Shown here piece by piece: positions 1 through 11,563 of a stretch of 64,000 nt of DNA; position 1 is the first letter of the stretch; the number at the start of each line of letters is the position of its first letter. A model generated the notes under the pieces. It ran no database searches, had not been told where the DNA came from, and was given only the letters and a program-made list of their open reading frames with translations. The DNA comes from Heterobasidion occidentale (taxonomy: Eukaryota; Basidiomycota; Agaricomycetes; Russulales; Bondarzewiaceae): assembly GCA_039111635.1 (NCBI GenBank), contig JBCAQO010000003.1, forward strand, positions 2,356,001-2,420,000, read 5' to 3'. Position numbers and translations under genes: made by a program.

Positions 1-543
1 GTACACCGACCTGTGAAAAGGAGAGGATTAAGTCAGCGTATTCCAGGTGGTCATAGATCAGAGACGTACCAGGAAAAGTAAAGAACGCCATGTTTCAACT
101 GTTCCTAGGCTCTCCTGTGGAGGAATTCCACCAACAGCTACCTGGGCTCTCTCTGTCTCAATGAAAGGCTTTCGTCTTCGTTTGAGGCCGTAGAAATTCT
201 CAGAGAATGAGGCATCTGCAACATTATTGAGGGAAGAGTCGCATATACAAGGACTGTACTACTTACTGTGCTTTTTGAGATAATGTCTCTCGATGAAGAA
301 CATGATCGCTGCATAGAATTCCTCATGCCGATTGACAATTCTCAGCAGATATCTGGGATATCTTTGCGCAAATACCTGCAGTTGATGAGTTCATACATGA
401 CTCAGTCGATAGCGATATTGTGTACTTGCCGACAGGACGTATTTGAGCGCAGGCTGTAGCAAATCTCTTAGCTGTTCTTGCGCAATGAGCTCAAACACAG
501 AAGGTTTGAGCGGGTCTCCTCCTGTACCATTGAAGAACTCCAT
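1..543 (-). CDS. PEX12: Peroxin-12 (PEX12), N-terminal part, cut by window edge
   Basis: PEX12 is a RING-type peroxisomal membrane ubiquitin ligase subunit (with PEX2 and PEX10) that recycles the import receptor PEX5. Exons read 543-430, 375-267, 215-70 and 10 to beyond base 1, giving about 126 residues. The product starts MEFFNGTGGDPLKPSVFELI and continues through the hallmark QRYPRYLLRIVNRHEEFY and a GLKRRR segment, which match the N-terminal Pex2_Pex12 domain; the C-terminal RING lies outside the window. Odd point: intron 1 (429-376) needs a GC donor (GCAAGT), because only that donor keeps the conserved frame into VFAQRYPRY. The other two introns are GT-AG. Identification is firm from family knowledge; exon joints are inferred from phase and conservation. 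Confidence 0.92.
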
Positions 544-1392
544 GGTGAACCGACAGACTGAGAAAATTCAAGCCACCGTAGGTAGTAACTTTTCGATGTG
601 GAAAGGTTGTGGTCAAAGAGCACAGAGCTGAAGCGATCACTAGATATAGACTAGATCATGGGCTGACTTTCGATGCTACGGTGCTGACCTGACCTTCATA
701 CGAGACAGTGAACGGTGAAAGACGCAGTGAAAGCACGAAACCCCGGCTTGTGTAGGCTTTATCACGTGTTGACTGCATACAGCGAGTGGTCTTTGGAGGC
801 CCGGGCCCGCGGAAAATCACTGAAGAATGCTACTGAGCTCTACTAATATGTCGCCGTCGGTTTCCTGACACCGCGGAACCAGTTGATAGATTCAAAACTT
901 CGAATCTCAAGGAAATCGTGAACCAACGTCCAATGGTTCTTCAGGGCGCCCTTCCCCACGCTATCGAATTACGACAAAGCGCGGAGAGAGAAGAAATCAG
1001 AGCCAGCAGGAGCCAACACGGTCTTCCTTCACATAGTTCATGTCCTCGTACATCTCAGGCTATACTGGCGCTCGATCTCTTCGTACTCAACCGCAGATAG
1101 GGATGAGCTATCGAGAACAATACTACGAAGGTGCCAGCATCCCACCATTCGAAGTGTGCGTGTTACTCTAGCCATTTCCTGTAGTCCTTCATATACACAT
1201 CGCCTGTTACTACTTAATTGCCACCACTTCTACTTCCGCATCCTCCACGTTGCTGCTGGCCTACGCATGCGAACGTCACATTGATATCACTGCGCCACTT
1301 CATGCCCTCTTGCAACAGCTTACAACCTCTTCATCGACCTGCTCCTCTGTTCCCTGCATTTACATCGTCTGCTCAAACGTCACTGACTCACC
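544..1392. other. Intergenic region between PEX12 and the HbpS-like gene
   Basis: This divergent spacer of 849 bp should hold the promoters of PEX12 (leftward) and the HbpS-like gene (rightward). I see no open frame with family resemblance, no repeat and no clear TATA box. The rightward 180 bp before 1393 are pyrimidine-rich, as is common upstream of fungal genes. Confidence 0.5.
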
Positions 1393-2171
1393 ATGTATCG
1401 TGGACGACATAGTCCTCTGGCTCCTACAGATGCTGAACTCGCGACAAGAGCCCTTGACGAAGAAGCCAGCTACCGGTTTCCTTCATTCACCGCAAACGAT
1501 GCCGTCACACTTGGTTTGTCCCTCCGCAAACGGTTCCGAGGCTCTTCGCGGCACCAAAAACATGGGAAGGGCCTCGTCATATCCATCCAGACAATTGTCG
1601 GGCACACGCTTTTCTCCTGTACAGTTGGCGATCTAGGTACCAACGTCGGCGACATCAGTCTCGATAGTTGGGCATGCTTGGAGGGTATGATCGCCGTCGT
1701 TCGCCGAACGGGACATTCCAGCTTTTATGTGGAGAAGGGCATGGGGGCTGTAGGGAAAAGTCCTAAACAACTTGGCCTTCAAGGTGATCTCCGAGTCAAC
1801 GGTGGTGGTAAGCACGTCTATATCTAGATGTCTGGCGCAAGCTGAAGGTGTTACTAGCTTTCCCTATTTGGTTAGAGGTAATCCCATCTAACCATTGCGA
1901 TGATACCAAGTAATCGAGCACACTTTTGAAGAATGCCCCTTGTTGCCCTATCGCGGTCGTAGCTTGCTATTCGGGCTCAAGCGCGGACGACCATCATGTA
2001 TGTTGGATCTATTTGATTGAAAATTTTATGATACTGAGAGCTAAAGCGCAGCTGGTCGTGACATCCTGTCGAGATTATCTACACAAAATGGAAGAGAAAG
2101 CGGCTCCACCACCACCCAGAAGTCCCCTCTCACCTACCATGCCCCATGACCACAGTAGTGTAAGCCCATAG
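1393..2171 (+). CDS. HbpS/UPF0303-like heme-binding domain protein
   Basis: Four exons (1393-1807, 1858-1877, 1932-1997, 2052-2171) encode about 206 residues. The segments FPSFTANDAVTLGLSLRKRF, GLVISIQTIVGHTLFSCTVG and RTGHSSFYVEKG follow the pattern of the PF03928 family (GlcG/HbpS-like, UPF0303, formerly DUF967). After splicing comes AFPIWLENAPCCPIAVVACY, then SGSSADDHHLVV and a helical end. Characterised bacterial relatives bind heme or act with redox sensors; the role of the fungal members is not established. Exon 2 is only 20 nt; its acceptor at 1857 was chosen because it restores the FPIWLENAP motif. The C-terminus is a Pro-rich tail of about 20 residues with no obvious domain. No signal peptide is visible, so a cytosolic location is likely. 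Confidence 0.82.
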
Positions 2172-2391
2172 ATGCTTTCTTCACAGATACTGGTTCCAAC
2201 TTGGACCGCTGAATCTCAATTCAAGGATTGGATTTCAAACTCTGCAGCAGGTAAATTATATCGTCCGTCACACTTTTCAGACGAGCCGGAGGAAACAAGT
2301 TAAAATAATGACAACCGGATGACCGGAAATGGAGAGGGTCTGTAGATGTAACGAATATACCCTGATGACTATAGGTAATAAAAGTATGTAT

Positions 2392-3066
2392 TCAAGAGCT
2401 TTCTTCATTTTGTGAAGAGGGAGCTTTAAGGACTCGGATCATTTCTGTCGCGGTCTGCTGAGCAGTAGTCTCTTAAGTGTTGACAAAATAGCACGTACCG
2501 TGACGAAGAAAGATCTGGCGCTGGCCTTGAGGAGAAGAAGGGTCGGCAGACGAGTCAGGCTCACGCAGCTCAAAGTTGGCTTCCACGTAAACCTGGGAAC
2601 CTTTCGCAAGGTGACGAAGGTACGCATTGGCACCAGGATTGAAAGACAGAATATGATGCCATGTGGTTTTGGACTCTTCCCGAGCTATATCGTGGATAAA
2701 ATGATCAGGATAGTCGCTCAAATACTGATACTTAAGGGAGCGAACGAACTGCCGTCTGGGTTGGGAGGTGGAGGGGGGTAGTTTGTAGTTGCGACTGTAT
2801 AGCTAAACCAAAGTTCGGCGGAGGTAGCTTCCCAATCTGAGTTTGACGTACCTCACATATTCCTTGTCGGTCTTTGTGGTGCGCACCTCAGGATCTTTGC
2901 CCAACCGGCCAATAAGAACCAGTTTTGAAAGGTCAGAGGAACGCGACGCGGAAGTTGTGAAGGCCTAGGAACAATCAAAATAAGTACCCATGGCTTATTC
3001 CATGAGCTATGCGCGTACACGTGTGCTTGCGCGAGATGCAGCAGTTGAACGGAGAGCAGCGAACAT
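2392..3066 (-). CDS. Mitochondrial single-stranded DNA-binding protein (SSB/RIM1-type)
   Basis: Five exons (3066-3019, 2964-2852, 2802-2750, 2684-2499, 2471-2392) give a 159-residue protein. It opens with an Arg/Ser/Ala-rich presequence (MFAALRSTAASRASTR), then the OB fold: LVLIGRLGKDPEVR, KEYVSYTVATTNYPPPPP, TTWHHILSFNPGANAYLRHL and GSQVYVEANFELREPD. This is the bacterial-type SSB that coats single-stranded mitochondrial DNA during replication. The intron between exons 3 and 4 was placed to join the Pro stretch to TREESKTTWHH, which keeps frame and family spacing. The protein lacks the acidic tail of bacterial SSB and ends in a Ser/Glu-rich tail. It diverges from HBS1 across 215 bp (3067-3281), which must carry both promoters. 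Confidence 0.92.
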
Positions 3067-3281
3067 GGAAAAACAGAGGACGTGTCGAGCTCAGACGCGG
3101 CGGCGAAGTTGTTCAGCGCTGTGACGAAGACAGTGTAACATAATGTGACTACCAACATACGTGCACGTGGGGTGTTGGCTTCGCTCGACGTCAACATCTC
3201 GCTACTCACCTTGAGGCAGGTTCGACTATCCGCCGTAACACGATCACGATACTCTCTCTCGTAAAACGTTGGATATCTGTT
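3067..3281. promoter_or_regulatory. Shared divergent promoter, SSB / HBS1
   Basis: Only 215 bp separate the start codons of the mitochondrial SSB gene (leftward) and HBS1 (rightward), so both core promoters and both 5' leaders must lie here. No TATA box is evident. Function is inferred from position alone. Confidence 0.6.
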
Positions 3282-6200
3282 ATGTCTCGTCACAGGTTTG
3301 TACGCAATCTTGATCTCGACGGTCCGTGATTTCCATGATCGGCTTGAGATTTAATAATTGACCTCATCTCAGACGAGCGCGATGATGGGGCCCTCTCAGA
3401 TGGTGGCGGCGAGGACATGCCTCCGGAAGAACAAGGTCTGACATAGTCACTCATCGTTAATCTTGAATTAAGACATGCTGACCTGTAGCCGTAGCCCAAA
3501 TGGAATCGGGTCTCGAGCACATTCGAGCAGTGCTAGGATCCGAAGCTGAATCTGGCCTCTCAGATTCTGTGATCAAGGAGACCCTTTGGGATAGCTACTT
3601 TGACGTTGAGAAGAGTGTGGAATGGCTATTAGGTATATTTCGGCTGTTCACAACAATCGGAAAGGACTGACGGCGTGTGTAGAAGAGCAAAGTCGACGGA
3701 TCGTTGCAAAAGAGCGAAAAGGTGAGCATCGCTGTGATGCACGCACTCTTGAAATGTCTTGTTTTGGCTACTTTGGTCGTCATTATTTGTGGCATTGTCT
3801 TGCGCTTTTCTTTCACTGCGGCGCAAGTCCCCCTATTTCATATGCGGCGTCGTAAGGTGATTTCCTCCCCGGTTCCTACACCTCTCACGACTCCACTCCC
3901 TATGACCTCGCCTTTCGTCGAATTCGTCTATGTTGATTGCTTTCGCTCGGCTGTAACAGACCCGGCCACTCTGTCCGATTTGGATGACGATGAAGACGCG
4001 TCGGAAGTTGCAGGCGCTCATCTTCATGCATCTCGTCTGGCACTCGAGGCTCAGGTTTTCTCGAATCGACTAGCTTCCCTTCCCAAGATTGCGATCGCGC
4101 AACAAAATGAAGAGGATTTTCTTGAGCGCCCCGAGTCTGTTGCCTCGAGTCTTGCAATACCGCGGCAACCCTTATCCGCCATCACTGAACGGACTGAAGT
4201 GACTGATGAGCCTGCGACCCCAATGCAACTCTTGCAGCGAAGGTCTCTCCGATCATCTATGAGCAGTAATTCGACATCGACTTACGGTCAAGTCATCGGC
4301 AAGTATTTCTCCTGCGATCATGTAGCTTATTTTTTCTAACTTGCCTGCAAAGCAGAGTCTAGGCTGACAAGGCCTCGCACCATGTTAACAGATCCCAACG
4401 AGATACAGCCCTCTCCATCTCCATCCGCATTGCGTCAGCTTTCTATGTACGAATCTCCACCATCGGTCGAAGCCTCACCTCCAGGTTCTCCTGAGGTGCC
4501 TCCTCTTATACCTCCAAGTAACCCTCTGCCGCCTCTCGAGCATATCTCCGATATTTCAGACACCCCTTCTAAGCCCAGCCGCCGATCCACATCCAAGAAG
4601 GCGATCCCTGTAGAGGTTTTTCGGCCTCCCCCCAAGAGCGCTCGTGCTGTATACGTCGTCGACAAGCCACTGCCTGACTTGCCACCTCCTAGCGAACCTC
4701 GTCATTCTCAAGTTGAATCACTTGCTTTATCGACGAGCCGTAGACAGTCAAAAATCTCGGCATTGGCGACATCAAGAGCAGCAAGCTCGCGAGCGAGTAC
4801 TTTTACCAAGAGCTCCAGGCTTAGCACTAGCAGTGTCGGAACGTCCTCTGTCTTGACATACCCCGCTCTCCGACCTTCGTCAGAGTCAGAGCTGTCCTTT
4901 ATTGCTGAAACGGAGGGCTCCACAACGTCGACGACTTCACACATCCGCCGAGCCATCCAGACTGCCTTGAACCAAGAGGCGGAGGACCGTATGAGCACAC
5001 CGAATGATGCGGAACCCAAAGTGGTGCAGAGCCCTTCATTGAAGCCTATCTCCGACCTTGGCAGGGTCGAATTATCGAGAGCGTCTTCCACCAGCTCAAA
5101 TTCGACTATCAAGCCCAACACTGCTACAGCAGAGGTTTCCCAGTCGTTGACTAAGGAACGTGCTCCTTCTAAACTGGCTCTGTTGGCGCAGGCGAAGGCG
5201 AAACGGATAACATCTACCCCGAAAGCGAAACCTCGCTCGCCATCTCCTGAGAGTCTCCTCAATACTACACGCACAGAGTATCTCACGCCAATAGCTAACG
5301 GACCCACTGCCACGACTGCCATCACGACTTCATACCAGACACTGAATCATCTCATCTCTCCAACTCGATCCGTTTTACCCCCCTCTTTTCCTCCCTCCGA
5401 CTACAAGGGCGGGGTGATAACAACGACGCATTCTGACGGGCGCAGATCTGAGGCGAAACAATCCAAGCTGGCTATGAAAGCAAAGAAGGCACATCACAAG
5501 CATGAACCGGACTCGGTCAACGCCGACAAACTCGATCATCCTGCATCGATTCCGACAATCTTCTTGCCTGAAGCAAGCCGCTCCTGTGCGTCACCATCAG
5601 AGTTCGCTTCCTTGTTAGTCGACGAACAGTCTCTGATATTCCTTGAAGTCAAAGAACACAGAAAGGAGACGAAAGGCAAGGTGGAGGATAAGGTTCGCGA
5701 TGGCACTCGAAGCCCCGGTCGAACCTGCTCGCATAGCCGCACCAGCTCTTATAGCGCTACTTCAGACGCAAAGTCACGCCGGCGCTTGGATAGGGAAAGT
5801 CCATCTGCTGTACTCGCCCATGACCAAGGCTCCTTCACGTTTGACGTCCCAAGTCCGGATGATATCGTATTCAATGCTCGTCGGGGAACTTCGCTCGGCG
5901 GCCGCTCTTCCCTTTCCACTGTCACTGCCTTTCCACCAGACACTCCTCCTTCATCTCGTGCTTCCGTTTCTATTACAAGGGCTACTTGACATTTTGCATG
6001 ATGTTTGTGTTGTTGTGTTTCGATAGATGTACTGACTAGATTTGTTGTGACAATAATCATTTTAGCTGCCAAGGAACGAGAGAAGGCGCAAAAGCTGGCT
6101 GCACAGAAGAAGATCGCTGAAGCTTCATCGACAGCTACTTTCCGCACGGCATCGCATATGGGTACGCCTCTCAAAGGGCCGAAGGGGTTGAAGAAGTCAA

Positions 6201-8147
6201 AGTCGGGTACATCGACGCCCCTGCGAGCTCCTACAAGATCGGTTGATCAGGGACAGTTTGACATTTCTGCATTGAATCTAGGTGAGAAAGACGAAGACTC
6301 GGTCTTCGAAGAGCCGCCGAAGACATCTATCGCAAAGGAAAAGGTGTTCGAGGAGGCAAAGAAGTTTCTCGATGCGGAAATGAAAGGTGGTCGCAAGGGT
6401 GTTTCTCTGGTGGTCATTGGTGTGTATACAGTGAATACAGTTTGTCATTTGCAGCAGAAAATAAGAGTATTGTTTAGGTCACGTCGATGCAGGAAAATCG
6501 ACGCTCATGGGAAGGTTGCTCTATGAACTTGGTCGGGTTGACGAGAAACGCAAGGTCGCTAACGAACGAGCCAGCGACAAAATTGGCAAAGGTAGCTTCA
6601 GCTGGGCTTGGGAGCTTGATGGCACCTCTGAGGAACGAGAACGGTTAGGCCTCATCTTTGCTCTATGACATCTGGTACTGATTTGACGTTCAGCGGAGTT
6701 ACGATGGACGTTGCACTGCAAGTCCTGGAGACACCGCATAGAACCATCACCATCCTCGATGCTCCAGGACACAGAGATTTCATTCCGAACATGATTTCTG
6801 GAGCATCTCAGGCAGACTGCGCGCTCATCGTCGTAGACGCCTCAACTGGAGAGTTTGAGGCTGGGTTTGAGCGTGGGGGACAGACTCGCGAGCACTTGGT
6901 ACTCGTTAGAAGTCTTGGTGTGGCCCAGGTCATCGTGGCCGTCAACAAACTCGACCAGGTTTGTCATGTTCAGCACTCAGATGATATGGCTCGTTGAATG
7001 TGTGTGCGCAGGTCGACTGGTCGCAAGATCGTTATGATGACATATGTTCTCAATTAAAGGCGTTCCTCGTGCAGTCCGGCTTTCATCCCTCTAAAACGTA
7101 TTACGTTCCTGTTGGCGCTATGGCTGGCGTTAATTTGATTAACCGCAAAGGAGCCGATTCTGCGATTCTAAGTCAATGGTACAGTGGACCAACTTTGGTT
7201 GACCTTCTTGGTAAGTTCTTTGATTTGTTAGCCGGGATGTCTCAGAATGAACACTCTTCTAGATATTCTTCAACCTCCTATGCGGGATATCTCAAGCCCC
7301 CTGCGCTTCCCTATATCCAATGTATTCAAGGGACAAGGTTCTGGTACAGGAGTTTCTGGTAGGATTTGTGGCGGTGTCGTCCAGGTCGGCGAGCGCCTTC
7401 GCATCTTACCTGGAGATGAAACGGGCATTGTAAAGGGTAAGTTTTATCAAATATTATTTGTATAGACGACTGAGTTTGTCGTGCTCAGCCATCGAGACTG
7501 AGTCTGAGAACCTGCCTTGGGCAGCAGCGGGCATGAACGTGACTCTTTATTTGACGGCTGTAGATTCCATCCACCTCAATATAGGCAGCGTATTATGTCC
7601 CTCCACAAACTTGATTCCACTGGCGACCGTTTTCACCGCACGAATTATTGTTTTTGACATACAAGTTCCCATCCTTGCTGGAACATCTGTACGCTGCTTC
7701 ACCGGACAAGGTCATGCATTTGACTGACATCCGTTTAGGTTGAACTCTTCCACCATTCGCACGACGTACCTGCTTCCATCTCGAAGCTCAACTCAACACT
7801 CGATCGCGCGACTGGTATCCCGATCAAGAAGAGTCCTCGGTAACGCTCGACAGCTCTCCTTATAGATCACCACTGATCATCTGCCTTCTCTTGCCGCAGT
7901 GTTCTGACGAAGGGAACGTCCGCCGAGGTTCAAATTACTATCCGTCCAGGGTCGTTCTCGGGCCCTGCAACGCGCGCGCAGCCCATCCCGCTTGAGCCTT
8001 TTTCGGCCAGCAAAGAGATGGGTCGCATCTTGATCAGACGTGGGGGAGAGACCATTGGGGCCGGTGGGTCATCTGAAATTCTATTGTCTGCGACCGTCGC
8101 TCAGAGTCATTAAATCTCTAGGGATTGTACTTGAGATCCTCGGCTGA
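3282..8147 (+). CDS. HBS1: HBS1-family translational GTPase with a very long disordered linker (possible HBS1/SKI7 gene)
   Basis: HBS1 is an eRF3/EF1A-like GTPase that works with Dom34/Pelota to release stalled ribosomes. The N-terminus [18 protein letters not shown] and the segment [18 protein letters not shown] form the HBS1 N-terminal domain. The G domain shows GHVDAGKST (P-loop), DAPGHRDFI and NKLD; domains II and III follow. Approximate exons: 3282-3321, 3373-3435, 3489-3632, 3683-3721, 3960-4298, 4392-about 5968, 6066-6419, 6478-6643, 6694-6958, 7012-7210, 7263-7436, 7489-7688, 7739-7839, 7900-8063, 8122-8147. Uncertain: the donor near 5968 and a possible in-frame 24 nt exon at 3828-3851. 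The product is about 1,290 residues, roughly twice yeast or human HBS1; the excess is a Ser/Pro/Thr-rich linker with [13 protein letters not shown] and [10 protein letters not shown] motifs. The intron at 4299-4391 is GC-AG. Confidence 0.93.
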
Positions 8148-8793
8148 TCATAGGGCGTATCCAAAGTATCTGTCCAGTCAACAATACAATATCCAGCTGT
8201 AAAACACGCATCAGCGTAGAAGGAATTCACAAAGGAGTCTACCGGTGCTCAGGAAAGACTCATGAGGTTGTATACTTAGCCAGAAAGGGAGAATGTGTTG
8301 CTGTGGGTAGAACTTAAATGATGTTTAATTGAAATCGTTCCATATATGTAGACTGTACGAGCCGAAATGACCGAGTCGAGCTTAGATCCGCATGCCAATG
8401 GAGGGTACGATTAAATGTACACATGTACACAGGTGCAGAAAACCGGAAGCGTTACATCAAAAAGACACGGTGGAGTTAGAGGGTGGTGCGTAGCAGAGGT
8501 GAGCGGGAGAGATGACATGAGAGTACAGACGACAGGACGGAGTACGACAGATAGGGACGATAACGAGAGAGCCAAGGGATCGCGAAATAAATGACGGAGA
8601 GCGTAACGAGATGATCGTAAAACGGGATGATGGACGGTGTGGTGGGGGAGTGACGAGCGGGAACATAGTATAACAAGTTGTGCGGGGCATCGCGTGCATC
8701 GCGGTAGCGTTTTTCATAACAAAAGGACAAAGGAGACAAAGGGATACAAAGGGAAAAGAAACACGAATAAAAACGCCGCACCAGGGCCTCACC
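8148..8793. other. Convergent intergenic spacer
   Basis: Between the stop codons of HBS1 and the CBM48 gene. It should hold two 3' UTRs. Open frames here extend from the antisense of the CBM48 gene and show no family resemblance. Confidence 0.5.
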
Positions 8794-11153
8794 TTACTTA
8801 GCCACCTTCTCTTTCTCCTTGTCGCCCCCGAAGATGCCCTTGATCTTGCCAAAGATGCTACTGGTGCGCTTCCTGCGAAGGCTGGAGAACCGCGACGGCG
8901 TGCTGCCGGTGCTTTCCCCGCTCTCGCTGGGGAAGTTCGGGCGCTCCTTCTTCGACATGAGCGTGCCGTTGCGCTTGGGGGAGGACGCGGGCTTGACACC
9001 GTTCGTGGCAGGCTGCGGATCAGCAGGTTTGGGCTCGGCGGCGGCAGCGGTCGAGTCGGCTGCAGAAGCGCTCGTCGTGGGCTCTGCAGACTCAGGTGCA
9101 GGAGCAGGAGTGGGCTCCCCTGACGTCGTCTCCGGGATGGCGGCGGCGGCGGGTGTGGGCTCCGCAGGTGCGCTATCCTGCGCAATAGATGGTTTGGCTT
9201 CTGTAGCATCGACAGGTGCAGAGGTAGTCGCTCCTCGCGTAGACTCTGCGGCGGGCTCAGAAACAAGCTCCTTCGGTAGCTGCTCCGTGGCCGTAGACTC
9301 AGGCACCAGATCTTTGGATGCCTCTTCAGTACCCACAGGATTGGCCGGAGCAGTCTTGGGAGCGGTGAGAGGTGCAGAGACAGCGGCAATGGCCTCTTCG
9401 GGCTTCGTCTCCTCCGTTGGTGCGGCCGTATTAATGCCCGCCGCCACCGGCTCGCCAGCTCCCGCCTTATCTTCAACAGGAACGACCTCTTTCACCTCTT
9501 CCCCTACAGGCTGGGCCGCGAGCACCTCAGGCGCGGCGACCTTCTCCTCGCCTTTCGCCTCCTCGATGGCGCTCGTGGGAACGTCGACGGGCACGGCGGC
9601 GGCGGCAGTCTCAACGGCAGCGGTTGGCTCGGCTGGGACAACCTCTTTCAGAGTGCCGTCCTCTGAGATAGGCTCGGCGGCAAGGACATGTGGGGCCGTT
9701 TCAGCTGTGGGCTCTGTCGTGGGCTTGTCCACTTCGACAACGGGTGGTTCAGCGGCAGCAGTCGGCACGGCGGCGGATGTTTCCTCTATCGCGGTTGCAG
9801 GAGCGTCTGTGGCGGCAGTGGATCCAAGGGCGTCTTGGGTGGATGCAGGGGCGCCTGATGGTGATGCGGAGTCCGCGAGCGGGGCAGGGGTGTGTGTGGA
9901 TGGGGTGACTTCGTGTTCCACGGAATGGGGTGGGGTGGCAGCAGTGCCTCGAAGCACATCGGTTTCGAGCGACGAGGACTGTGGAGGGAGGATGGGGACA
10001 ACGTCCATGGCAACGATAGGTGCGCGCAAAGGTGGCTCTGGCTGAAGCGTCGACGCTGTGGGGATTGCCTGTGGAGATGGGAGTGGGAGAGCAAGAGACG
10101 GTGGGAGTGAGCCCCTATGGAGCGGACTCGACGGGGCCGGATGAAAGTGACGCACCTCCGCCTCTCTTGGCTGGACCTCCTCTGCGAGAGGGGCAACCTC
10201 GGCCACAGCCGCCTGAGCCCCCTGAATGGCTGGAGCAATGGTTTCCTTGATCTCGTCGACGACGCTGGTGGGCGGGACTTCGGTCGTGGGCGTCGGGGCT
10301 TCATAAGGTGCGTCGAGCGTGCTTGCGAACTCGACTGCGGGGACGATGACGGCCTCATGGAACTTTCCAACGAACTGCCCCACGGTGGCATTGATGGCAC
10401 CGGCGACCGACCCATCCTCTCTCGCCTCCTCTCCATCCCCTGAGACGGATTTCTCGATCACGGGGTGCTCCAATTCGACCGCCGTGGTCTCCGAGCCAGA
10501 CTCGGTATGTGATTCCTCGGTGGGGGAGTGCTCGTGCTCCGATGGCTCGTGCTGTGGTTCAGGCTGCGGTTCAGGCTGCGGCTCTGCTGGCTTGGGGGGT
10601 GCGGTGTACACGTTGTTGATAAAGCCCGAGTGGTCGTACTCTGTGGGCTCCGCATCGTTCACCGTCCAGCGGCCATCGACGACGAACTTGTAGGTGAGCT
10701 TCTCCTGCCATGGTATGCGTACGGGGGCTTCGAAGCCCGCGTTGGTGCGCCTGAGATGGACGGACGAGGACCACTGGAATGTGAGGTATGTGGGATTAGC
10801 TGCTGGTGCCGAGTGGCCGGACTCGGATGGGGGAGGTGTGGCAGATGAAGAGCGGAAGAAGGAGAAAGAGGGGAGGCGGAAAGCAAGGCCGGTCGATATC
10901 GACGGCATGAATGCAAGAAGAGGCAGAAAAAGCAGACGGATAAAATGAAAACAGAGAAAAAGAACGGGGTTGGTTGTGTTATGGGACTGGCGAACTTGCC
11001 TGGTCGAAGGTGCCGGTTACGATGACTTGATGCGCGTCGGAGTGTGGCCTGTTTAAGTATGTGGTGAGGTGTGGATGCGGGTGGGGTTGGATAAGTAGCG
11101 TGGACGCACCATCTGAGGATGACCTCGTGGAGATGGTGATCTGATCCGGACAT
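8794..11153 (-). CDS. CBM48 (glycogen-binding, AMPK-beta type) protein with long Pro/Ala/Glu-rich tail
   Basis: Three exons (11153-11110, 11048-11000, 10773-8794) encode about 690 residues. Splicing assembles an intact CBM48 fold at residues 9-95: HEVILRWPHSDAHQVIVTGT, FDQWSSSVHLRR, WQEKLTYKFVVDGRW and a DHSGFINNVYT strand. Fungal relatives include yeast CRP1 and MDG1 (cruciform DNA binding, pheromone pathway). About 500 residues of low-complexity Ala/Pro/Glu/Thr sequence follow, then a basic C-terminus with SRFSSLRRKRTSSIFGKIKG. Intron 2 (10999-10774) starts with a GC donor (CAG then GCAAGT). That intron carries an ATG at 10908 that is open into exon 3, so a second start could give a form with half of the CBM. 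Glycogen or membrane-proximal scaffolding is inference. Confidence 0.85.
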
Positions 11154-11560
11154 GCTGGAGGAGGCTGCTGGGCTCGTGAAGAGGGTGCGCTGCGGCGAGG
11201 ACCGGGATATGCGATGCGGCTTGCAGACCGTGCAAGGGCAAAACGTGTAAACGGTGCGCGGGTCTCGAGCCGCGATAACACGGTGCCTGCGATGCGACGG
11301 ACGTAAGAAATCAGATGAAAATTGCACGGAGATTTCGAGGGGTCGGGGAGTAGGATACTCACTTTTCGGGGGTGACGAACGTCGAGGGGGACGCGTTGGA
11401 CGACGAGGATGAGCGCTGGCAGGCCGACCCCCATTCATCCTCGACGTGACGTAAACCCTTCGAGGCGGTCGGAACCAGTATACCGGCATTCGCAGGCTGT
11501 ATTCATTTCGATTCTATCTACAGAATATGCTGCTACCCAGGGATTGAACCCGCACACACA
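11154..11560. promoter_or_regulatory. Upstream region of the CBM48 gene
   Basis: About 400 bp upstream of the CBM48 start codon at 11153. It should contain its promoter. I see no TATA box. A tRNA B-box-like stretch at 11537-11555 lacks a foldable partner and was rejected as a tRNA. Confidence 0.4.
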
Positions 11561-11563
11561 TGT

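Noticed and set aside
8819..10045. A 408-codon plus-strand frame opposite the CBM48 gene
   Set aside because: Antisense shadow of the GC-rich Ala/Pro/Glu tail; low-complexity Ala/Ser/Gly product with no domain, while the minus strand yields an intact CBM48.
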